Assembly (NCBI GenBank): GCA_021850745.1
Contig: JAJZKX010000151.1
Coordinates: 1-5,478, forward strand
Origin: Thermoplasmata archaeon
GTDB taxonomy: Archaea > Thermoplasmatota > Thermoplasmata > Thermoplasmatales > Thermoplasmataceae
Direction: 5' to 3'
DNA length: 5,478 nucleotides
The position numbers and the translations under genes are program-made. Positions within the stretch are counted from its first letter, which is position 1; each line of letters begins with the position of its first letter. Below the pieces are notes generated by a model. It was not told the DNA's origin. It ran no database searches and worked only from the letters and a program-made list of their open reading frames with translations. Positions 1-5,344 of this stretch are shown one piece after another.

Positions 1-553
1 TGGAAACACTTCTTTGGAAAAACTTGCAGAACCGGTTTTACAAGCCTTGAAAAAGGCACTTAAACTTGAAAAGGAACTGGCGGAAATTTCAAAGAGACTG
101 GATTTTTCACACAGGATCTGGATAAGTGGAGGAGGCCCAAATGCCGTAACTGCCATGGAGGCGGCATTGAAAATGCAGGAAACCAGTTATGTAACGGCTT
201 ATGGATATGAGGTGGAACAGCTTATACATGGGCCGGTGAGGGCCGCAGATCTTGCGCACGATATTTTTATCTGTATAACCTCATCAGGCAAATCTTATGA
301 GAGAATGGAGAATCTTTCAAAAACTTTGAAATCACTCAATGCCAGTGTCATTGAAATCACTGACAGGGAAAGTTCGGCGGGAAAAAATGTGGTGGTGGTT
401 CAGGAAGTGCAGGAAGAGTTTTCTCCCCTTGTGAATCTCATAGTACTCCAGCTACTTTCACTTTCGGTTGCAGTCGCAAGAGGAAAGAATCCTGACAGTT
501 TCAGGTCAGATGATCCTGCTTTTGTCAGAATGGATGAACTGATCAAGCTCTGA
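1..553 (+). CDS. SIS-domain sugar-phosphate isomerase, C-terminal part (GlmS/AgaS-like)
   Basis: This is the C-terminal end of a gene entering from the left: the frame is open from base 2 (codon GGA) with no stop, so the TTG at 14 is probably an internal Leu rather than a start. Counting from that TTG, residues 33-179 form a SIS (sugar isomerase) domain. The stretch from SGGG (38-41) to LIHGP (70-74) aligns with the second SIS domain of glucosamine-6-phosphate synthase. By this alignment K53, E56 and H72 match E. coli GlmS K485, E488 and H504, the residues for isomerisation and sugar ring opening. The usual GlmS C-terminal tail containing Lys603 is not recognisable; the protein ends in a different Asp-rich tail (residues 158-179). 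Known for the family: cytosolic aldose-ketose isomerase or deaminase/transaminase on hexose 6-phosphates. Whether a glutaminase domain lies upstream cannot be seen, so true GlmS versus an AgaS/FrlB-type deglycase or isomerase stays open. The SIS assignment itself is firm. Confidence 0.88.
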   Translation, partial: GNTSLEKLAEPVLQALKKALKLEKELAEISKRLDFSHRIWISGGGPNAVTAMEAALKMQETSYVTAYGYEVEQLIHGPVRAADLAHDIFICITSSGKSYERMENLSKTLKSLNASVIEITDRESSAGKNVVVVQEVQEEFSPLVNLIVLQLLSLSVAVARGKNPDSFRSDDPAFVRMDELIKL

Positions 554-583
554 TAGATATCAACCAGGCTTCACGGTTTCAGG

Positions 584-593
584 ATAATAAATA
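584..593 (+). promoter_or_regulatory. TATA-like box for the cyclodeaminase-family gene
   Basis: The A/T-only stretch ATAATAAATA lies in the 61-base gap after the SIS gene. The AATAAATA part is centred about 26 bases before the A of the ATG at 615, and no Shine-Dalgarno motif lies between. That spacing is what a leaderless archaeal transcript starting at or next to the ATG would need. It supports 615 as the true start of the downstream gene. It is a motif match only, with no expression evidence. Confidence 0.5.
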
Positions 594-614
594 CCCTAAG
601 CATCATGTACAGTT

Positions 615-1522
615 ATGAAAATATTAAACGACAGTGACGTTATGAAAATCAGCCCAGGTGAGGCTGTTGGTGTAATGGAAAGGGTCTTTAGGGAAAAATC
701 TGATGGTTACTTTTTTCCCCCCCACGAATGCATCTGGATTCTCCGGATGGTAAAATAGTATTCACGCCTGGAGGAAGCTCAAGGGGCCGTATAATGGGAT
801 TCAGGGTATATACAACATTCGGGGGTGACCAGATCACAATGGTATATGACAGCCGAAACGGGAAACTCAAAGGCGCGGTTATGGGAGATTATCTGGGGGC
901 ACTTAGGACCGGGTCAATTGGGTCAGTTTCAACGCGATATATGTCGAATCCGGATTCTGGGGTTTTGGGAATAATAGGAACAGGATCACAGGCATTCACA
1001 CAAACATTAACCTCTGCTTCCGTGAGGAATTTCAGGGAAATCCATGTTTATTCTAGGGATGATCAGCACAGGAGGATGTTCGCGGATAAAATAGGCAAAA
1101 TGACCGGCATCAAAACTGTTACAGAAGAAAGTTCTGGTTCTGTTGCCCGTTTATCGGATGTACTGGTACTGGCCACAACCAGTCATTCTCCGGTGGTAAA
1201 ATCTTCCGATATAAAGCCGGGAACTCACGTCATCACTGTTGGCAGGAAAAGTGTAGACGAACACGAACTTGATTATGAAATTGCTGAGAATGCCGAAGTC
1301 ATCGCAACTGATTCTCCAGTTCAGCTTGATTCCTATGATCCTCCCCATTTCCTGTCGGGAACAAATCTAAAAAAACATATTGTGGATCTATCGGACATAG
1401 TCTCAGGCAAAATACCAGGAAGAAAAGCCAGGGATGCGATAACGCTGTTTCTTTCCGTGGGGCTTTCAGGGACGGAAGTGGCTCTTGCTGACTATCTGCT
1501 TGATCGGAGTGAATCCATGTGA
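615..1522 (+). CDS. Ornithine cyclodeaminase/mu-crystallin family protein, frame broken by a homopolymer indel
   Basis: The start at ATG 615 reads MKILNDSDVMKISPGEAV, a typical family N-terminus, and runs in frame only to TAG 756-758. The rest of the protein (264 residues) is in the -1 frame, open from inside the C7 tract and having ATG 728 as its first Met, to TGA 1520-1522. Adding one base in the T6-C7 tract joins both parts into about 302 residues, near the usual 310-330, and restores the conserved FFPP(P)RMHL junction. In the 264-residue part, visible features are the substrate-carboxylate motif RTG (60-62), the Rossmann loop GTGSQA (84-89), HVITVG (167-172), EL (180-181) and the family C-terminal signature FLSVGLSGTEVALADYL (241-257). 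Family members are soluble NAD(P)-dependent enzymes: ornithine cyclodeaminase, alanine dehydrogenase, ketimine reductase and others. The position of the OCD catalytic Asp (GGDCPGK in the Pseudomonas enzyme, from memory) reads GRKSVDE here, so ornithine cyclodeaminase activity should not be assumed. If the break is real, translation from ATG 728 would lack the first beta strand and helix and is unlikely to fold normally. Confidence 0.85.
711..723 (+). other. T6-C7 homopolymer tract at the frame break
   Basis: TTTTTTCCCCCCC separates the two frames of the cyclodeaminase-family gene. In the upstream frame it reads TTT TTT CCC CCC CAC and leads to a stop at 756. One extra base gives Phe-Phe-Pro-Pro-Pro-Arg-Met and continues in the family frame. 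A five-C version would give Phe-Phe-Pro-Pro-Arg-Met. A -1 slip of the peptidyl tRNA on the second CCC also lands on CCC and would reach the right frame. A sequencing or assembly length error is the simplest reading, followed by a true mutation or slippage. Confidence 0.8.
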
Positions 1523-1560
1523 TTCTCATAAGGCACCCATATTGCTGGCAAACATGCCCA

Positions 1561-1568
1561 ATATTTAT
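1561..1568 (+). promoter_or_regulatory. TATA-like box for the UbiD-family gene
   Basis: ATATTTAT lies in the 69-base gap after the cyclodeaminase-family gene, centred about 27 bases before ATG 1592. No clear Shine-Dalgarno motif precedes the ATG. This fits a leaderless transcript and suggests the decarboxylase has its own promoter instead of depending on readthrough from the frameshifted gene. Confidence 0.5.
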
Positions 1569-1591
1569 GGACAACCAGATAATTCAGTGGC

Positions 1592-3223
1592 ATGTCAGAA
1601 ATCCACGGCAGGCAGTCTCTCAGGTCTTTTCTCGATCAACTTTCAAGGGCCGGAAATAATTCATTAAGGATTATTGAGGATGAAACTGACACGGAATACG
1701 AAATAACGGCATATTCTCTTATAACCGCAGGAGAAAATCCTGCACTTCTTTTCAAAAATATAAAAGATTACCCTGATTTCAGCATTGTAACTAATCTTCT
1801 GGGATCTGAGGAACGGATCGCAATGGCAACCGGCTATGGCAATATACCGGATTTCCTCAGAAAATGGAATTCTGTTCTTTCAGGTGATGATATTTTTTTC
1901 ATTGACACGCTGGAGTCAAAACCTCCAGTAAAGGAAATAATCAGGAAAGGGAACGACGTTGATATCTTTTCGCTGCCAGTTCCTAGGCATTATATCTCTG
2001 ACGGTTCAAGATCAGGTTTTGGGAGATATATAACCTCAGGACTGGTTCTTTCAAGGGACCCCAGAAATGAGGATATCCTGAATTTAAGTTTCACCAGAAT
2101 TCAGCTGATTGGCAGGGACAGGTATGCATTTGATGCAGGAAGCCACGGTAATTTGTGGGGTTATCTTGACTACTGCAGAAAAAATGGAAAAAAACTGGAA
2201 GTCTCCGTTATAATTGGTGCACATCCTGTATTTTACATTCTTGGCGCTGCTTTCACAAGAAATGAATATGCAAAAGCCGGAGGAATTATAAATGCCGGAT
2301 ACACTTCTGGCATTTCGAATGATCTTCCTGTTCCTTCAGACTCCGAAATTGTAGTGGAGGCAGAATGCTCCCCGGATGAAACGTTTGATGAAGGTCCTTT
2401 TGCAGAGTACACTGGATACATGGGGCAGGATTCCACAAAAAATGTGGCTCACGTTAAAACAATAATGTCGAGGAAAACCCCAATCTTTTATGATATACAG
2501 CCATCAAATTCCTCAGAACATATAAATCTGTTCTCAATGTCCAGGACGGCAGCTGTTACTGAATCGCTCAGGAAGTTCATGCCAAAGGGCCCGGTTTACA
2601 GTATTGTATGGCCACATTATGGGTCAAGATACCTCAGTTTAGGATATGTGGAGAATGGAAGCATGGCAATCGCCAGACAGTTCGGGACAGGGATTGTCGG
2701 CACCGATTCATTATGGGGTAAAATCGTATTTATCAACAACGGAAAAACAGATCTTGCCTTTGAAAGGGCAATGATGAATCTTGCACAGACAGACATATCC
2801 AAGGGTGAAAATATCCTTATTTTCAGGAACATGTACATAATAAGTTCCGATATAACCTCCGAAACGGATGGAACAGCAGGCAAAGTTCTGTTTACAACTT
2901 CAGGCACACAGGAAAAAATTATGAAGTATTCCAGCAAAGATAAAACAGAACTTGTTTCCGGTGATTCAAAGGTTGTTATATCCCACAGGATGCAGGAAAA
3001 TGGAAACCTGAATCTGCAGGTTGCGGACGACATAGACCTTTCTGACATGGAGAAGATAGGTTGGGCAATTGCCACAAGAATGAATCCGCAACATGACCTT
3101 GAGGTAAAAGATAACAGGATATTCATGAAGGCAATCAGAAAGCACCCGGAAATCCCTGCAATACCAGAAAATATAATGAATATGGTTAGAAAAAAAATGA
3201 GGCAGATTCCTGATACTGATTAA
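1592..3223 (+). CDS. UbiD-family prenyl-FMN-dependent decarboxylase
   Basis: This 543-residue soluble enzyme belongs to the UbiD/Fdc1 family of reversible non-oxidative (de)carboxylases acting on aromatic or alpha,beta-unsaturated acids with prenylated FMN made by UbiX (not in this window). The N-terminus (SLRSFLDQL, 9-17; ALLFKNI, 51-57; NLLGSEERIAMATG, 68-81) is typical. The core reads NLSFTRIQ (164-171), then H185, IGAHP (208-212), E225 in NEYAKAGG, PSDSEIVVEAE (248-258) and EGPFAEYTGY (267-276). Aligned to Aspergillus Fdc1 from memory, N164, H185 and E225 match the metal/cofactor-phosphate ligands, and R169, E267 and E272 match the catalytic Arg-Glu-Glu set, so the enzyme looks active. 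An in-frame TAA at 1580-1582 makes ATG 1592 the first possible Met start. It is somewhat longer than the roughly 450-500 residues usual for the family. The substrate cannot be read from sequence: menaquinone-pathway decarboxylation, aromatic-acid decarboxylation and the archaeal anhydromevalonate-phosphate role are all possible. The last is less expected because Thermoplasma is known to use a different mevalonate route. Confidence 0.93.
   Translation: MSEIHGRQSLRSFLDQLSRAGNNSLRIIEDETDTEYEITAYSLITAGENPALLFKNIKDYPDFSIVTNLLGSEERIAMATGYGNIPDFLRKWNSVLSGDDIFFIDTLESKPPVKEIIRKGNDVDIFSLPVPRHYISDGSRSGFGRYITSGLVLSRDPRNEDILNLSFTRIQLIGRDRYAFDAGSHGNLWGYLDYCRKNGKKLEVSVIIGAHPVFYILGAAFTRNEYAKAGGIINAGYTSGISNDLPVPSDSEIVVEAECSPDETFDEGPFAEYTGYMGQDSTKNVAHVKTIMSRKTPIFYDIQPSNSSEHINLFSMSRTAAVTESLRKFMPKGPVYSIVWPHYGSRYLSLGYVENGSMAIARQFGTGIVGTDSLWGKIVFINNGKTDLAFERAMMNLAQTDISKGENILIFRNMYIISSDITSETDGTAGKVLFTTSGTQEKIMKYSSKDKTELVSGDSKVVISHRMQENGNLNLQVADDIDLSDMEKIGWAIATRMNPQHDLEVKDNRIFMKAIRKHPEIPAIPENIMNMVRKKMRQIPDTD
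3190..3197 (-). terminator. Poly-U tract 23-30 bases past the permease stop
   Basis: A run of eight A on the plus strand is T8 on the minus strand, starting 23 bases after the permease stop codon. Archaeal intrinsic termination mainly needs a U-rich run, so this is a reasonable permease terminator. It lies inside the UbiD coding region, in codons for Arg-Lys-Lys-Met near its C-terminus, so the permease mRNA would overlap the 3' end of the decarboxylase mRNA. No strong hairpin is visible, and Lys codons alone could also explain the run. Confidence 0.4.
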
Positions 3224-4614
3224 TCTGATGCATCTATGGTTATAGTTGGAAATTTACCTCTCTTTGAGACAATATATATGGCACTTACAAGAAGCCAGCC
3301 AATAAAAACGGCTGTTCCGGCTATAACTGGCAGGCTTATTGATATGAATGTGCTATAGAATATGAAAGCAAAAATTATTATTGAGACCAGCGTCATTGCA
3401 ATATTCGTGTAACTGAACTTTCCAGAAAATTTCCGGTCCAGGGGAGGCAGCGATGCATTGATAAGGGCATGCACAAATAGAACTCCCAGGGTAGCGGCGG
3501 TTGCTGAAAATATGAATGCATTAAAGCCACCCATGAATATTACTGAAATTGACCCTATGAGGATTGCAGAGATAACCACAGTTGATGCAGCAACCCAGGG
3601 GGTTACATGTGTGTGATGTATCTTCGAGAGTCCGCTTGGCAGCATCCTGTCACGGCTCATGCTCATCATAACCCTTGATGTTCCGTTTGTAACCACCACG
3701 GTTCCGGTGAGAAGGCTGTTTATGAAAAGAAGTGTTACGGCAATTGCTGCAGCTTTTCCAATGAACCCATTTATTATGGTCACTCCCGGAATAAGTTCTG
3801 AAGCATACTGTCCCATAAGTGAAGGTCCCCATGCAACAGTAAAGTAATATGCGGTGAAGACAAAAAAGATCCCGAGAATAATGACGGTAAATACAACCGA
3901 AATACCTATGTTCCTTTTTGGAGATACTGATTCCTCTCCAAGCGGGGTAGATGCACCAAAACCGGAAAATGCAGTATACATGAGCAGGACTCCTATGCCA
4001 ATCCCACTTATTCCATTGAGTGAATATTGCGTGGTGAAAACGCTTGCAGTGTTTATTGACGGATGTGACGCCAGGATATATATCCCAAAGGCGCTTATGA
4101 TTGTAATTTCAATTACTGCCATAATCATTGTATATCTGGTGGACCCACGTATCCCTGAAACGGATACAAAGAGTCCAAACAAAAGAGTTACAAGCAAGAG
4201 CGGGAACCATGAATATGAAGGGAGGGTAATTCCAAAAACGTATCCCATAAGGGGAGGGACAAAGACGGCAACACTAAGTGCTATGAGACAGAGGGCCATA
4301 ATCTGGTAAAATATGTAAAAAAAGCCTGCAAAAAGTGCCGGTCCCACTCCGTAACCTGTTTTGACGTAACCATAATATCCACCGGATCCAGCCACTTTTG
4401 CAGAGATTCTCCTGATTATGACTGCATTGAGCATAACTACAAGGAAAGCAATAAAGGCAACAAGAGGGAGTGACCCCTGCGCATAATAAGCTGCGCCTGT
4501 CAGCGTTGCTATGGCCGCTCCTGTCGGTGCCGCCCCGGCAACACCCTGGAACATGCTTTCCTTAAGCCCAATCGAGTTCTCCCTGAGTTTTCCGGGCATA
4601 TCATGAACCCCCAT
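3220..4614 (-). CDS. APC-superfamily amino-acid/amine permease
   Basis: This 464-residue integral membrane protein has about 12 hydrophobic segments (roughly 19-42, 49-70, 92-122, 136-153, 161-182, 204-225, 237-262, 284-308, 338-360, 364-388, 401-422, 428-449), the usual size and layout of APC (amino acid-polyamine-organocation) transporters. The broken first helix carries GVAGAAPTGAA (24-34), the usual backbone-binding Gly/Ala stretch for the substrate carboxylate and amine. SGGYYGYVKTGYGVGPALFAG (77-97) matches the family's Gly-Gly-x-Tyr loop after helix 2, GEESVSPKRNI (226-236) matches the loop after helix 6, and NGTSRVMMSMSRDRMLP (310-326) matches the loop after helix 8. The role is proton- or gradient-coupled uptake or exchange of amino acids or amines; the substrate cannot be told. 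An in-frame TGA nine to seven bases upstream makes ATG 4614 the first start, with Met6 as an alternative. The stop overlaps that of the convergent UbiD gene. Confidence 0.92.
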   Translation of the reverse strand: MGVHDMPGKLRENSIGLKESMFQGVAGAAPTGAAIATLTGAAYYAQGSLPLVAFIAFLVVMLNAVIIRRISAKVAGSGGYYGYVKTGYGVGPALFAGFFYIFYQIMALCLIALSVAVFVPPLMGYVFGITLPSYSWFPLLLVTLLFGLFVSVSGIRGSTRYTMIMAVIEITIISAFGIYILASHPSINTASVFTTQYSLNGISGIGIGVLLMYTAFSGFGASTPLGEESVSPKRNIGISVVFTVIILGIFFVFTAYYFTVAWGPSLMGQYASELIPGVTIINGFIGKAAAIAVTLLFINSLLTGTVVVTNGTSRVMMSMSRDRMLPSGLSKIHHTHVTPWVAASTVVISAILIGSISVIFMGGFNAFIFSATAATLGVLFVHALINASLPPLDRKFSGKFSYTNIAMTLVSIIIFAFIFYSTFISISLPVIAGTAVFIGWLLVSAIYIVSKRGKFPTITIDASD

Positions 4615-4650
4615 TTTTCTTCAGTGATCTGTCTTTCAGTAAATTGCTAT

Positions 4651-4684
4651 GTAATGAACCATATACACATATTTTATACATTAC
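4651..4684. repeat. Inverted repeat GTAATG-N22-CATTAC around the permease TATA element
   Basis: Six-base perfect arms at 4651-4656 and 4679-4684 lie 22 bases apart. Read on the minus strand, the first arm abuts the TATAAAAT element and the second lies close to the start site predicted from that element. This placement would suit a dimeric repressor, but six-base arms in A/T-rich DNA may arise by chance. Confidence 0.3.
4671..4678 (-). promoter_or_regulatory. TATA-like box for the permease gene
   Basis: On the minus strand this reads TATAAAAT, the best TATA match in the 157-base gap. A start about 25 bases further on would give a 5' leader of roughly 35 nt before ATG 4614, with no convincing Shine-Dalgarno motif in it. 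A weaker AATTTAC element at about 4638-4646 sits at the leaderless distance and is an alternative. Confidence 0.4.
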
Positions 4685-4729
4685 TGTCATTATTTTCGCC
4701 ATAGTGTATGTATGACCATGATTTAAATG

Positions 4730-4773
4730 TTCTCAGGAAGTTCAAAATCACCTGAGGGAAGCACTTTTTTTTT
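4730..4773 (+). terminator. Terminator-like stem and T9 tract on the plus strand, no plus-strand gene before it
   Basis: CTCAGG (4732-4737) and CCTGAG (4751-4756) can pair over a 13-base loop. Two U-G wobbles can extend the stem in plus-strand RNA. After a gap of six bases comes a run of nine T (4765-4773). The layout resembles an intrinsic terminator for transcription running rightwards, yet no plus-strand gene lies before it, only the permease antisense strand. On the minus strand the same run reads TATAAAAAAAAAG, formed partly by the stop codon of the VAT-N gene, and could instead act as a TATA element. Confidence 0.25.
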
Positions 4774-5296
4774 ATACCAGAATCAGCTCAGTCTCATTGG
4801 AAATGTAGACAGCACAGGAAGACGGCTCAGTTTCAATGGACCTGTATAGTGGATTGGACGTGCTGCCTATCCTGAAATCTCCAGGAAGATTGACTGCAAT
4901 GACGTTTCCGTTAAAAAGTGGGGTCTGGTAGAGGAGTCTCCTGAAAAAGTCAATAAGTTCAATGTTCAGGGTTGGGTAGTTTCTTCCGGCTGGTGTAAGT
5001 TTTACTGATTTTGCCGGGACTGGATCAACTTTGTAAACTTCCACTGTATCATTGACTTTTGAACCGCAGTTCTCTCTCATAACCGAATCTATCTTTATTT
5101 CTTCCCTGCCTGAATCATCTTCACGCATCTCGTAAACTCTTCCGATGGCAAAATTATTGCCACGTATTGCCACGTAGTCATTGAGCTTTAAGTTCAACTG
5201 TTCCATTATTTCTCTATCTAACCTTACCCTGGCTTTGAATGGATCTAATGAATTAGACTCTACGACCTTCAACCTGATGGATTTTTCCTCGATCAT
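4772..5296 (-). CDS. Stand-alone VAT/CDC48-type N domain protein without ATPase domains
   Basis: The 174-residue product aligns along its whole length with the N-terminal substrate-recognition domain of the Thermoplasma AAA+ unfoldase VAT (p97/CDC48 homologue). Residues 6-90 match the double-psi barrel Nn subdomain: KVVESNSLDP (10-19), RVRLD (23-27), GRVYEMREDD (52-61) and IDSVMRENCGSKVNDTVEV (69-87), where VAT from memory has IDSVMRNNCGASIGDKVKV. Residues 91-174 match the Nc subdomain (AKSVKLTPAGR, 95-105), ending at ISNETELILV where VAT reads IGEETKIEI. The stop falls at the domain boundary, and no AAA+ coding sequence follows in the 157-base gap, so this is not a visibly truncated VAT. Such a cytosolic protein could bind unfolded clients or VAT partners, acting as a chaperone, adaptor or competitor; this is inference. 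ATG 5296 fits the start of VAT. An in-frame TGA at 5347-5345 lies 48 bases upstream. It has its own weak TATA-like box. Confidence 0.88.
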   Translation of the reverse strand: MIEEKSIRLKVVESNSLDPFKARVRLDREIMEQLNLKLNDYVAIRGNNFAIGRVYEMREDDSGREEIKIDSVMRENCGSKVNDTVEVYKVDPVPAKSVKLTPAGRNYPTLNIELIDFFRRLLYQTPLFNGNVIAVNLPGDFRIGSTSNPLYRSIETEPSSCAVYISNETELILV

Positions 5297-5318
5297 TGTA
5301 TCTACCAGATAGCAAACA

Positions 5319-5326
5319 ATGTAATA
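5319..5326 (-). promoter_or_regulatory. Weak TATA-like box for the VAT-N-like gene
   Basis: TATTACAT on the minus strand is centred about 27 bases before ATG 5296, the distance seen at the other leaderless-type genes here. The match to a TATA element is poor, and no Shine-Dalgarno motif is clear, so this is tentative. Confidence 0.3.
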
Positions 5327-5344
5327 GCTTTGTTCAGCAGAATT

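Noticed and set aside
728..1522. Treating ATG 728 as the true start of a normal 264-residue protein
   Set aside because: The 36 codons from ATG 615 match the family N-terminus, and a TATA-like box sits at the right distance from 615. Starting at 728 would lose a conserved part of the fold.
1299..1574. A 91-codon open frame on the minus strand over the end of the cyclodeaminase-family gene
   Set aside because: It covers conserved family residues of the plus-strand gene and reads as non-protein-like sequence, so it was treated as a shadow.
2617..3126. A 169-codon open frame on the minus strand inside the UbiD gene
   Set aside because: The product is a low-complexity Ser/Phe/Leu-rich translation with no recognisable motif, lying wholly antisense to a well-supported gene; it is a shadow frame.
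1592..3223. Naming the decarboxylase as anhydromevalonate-phosphate decarboxylase or as ubiquinone UbiD
   Set aside because: Catalytic residues are shared by the whole UbiD family and do not set the substrate. Archaea of this group are not expected to make ubiquinone, and Thermoplasma uses another mevalonate route.
3854..4309. A 151-codon open frame on the plus strand inside the permease gene
   Set aside because: It is fully antisense to the permease, whose family motifs are clear in the other strand. The translation has no motif I recognise.
4615..4771. Continuation of the VAT-N-like gene into AAA+ ATPase domains past a frameshift
   Set aside because: Reading minus-strand sequence downstream of the stop gave no Walker A/B-like sequence, frames close quickly, and the permease gene begins 157 bases later.
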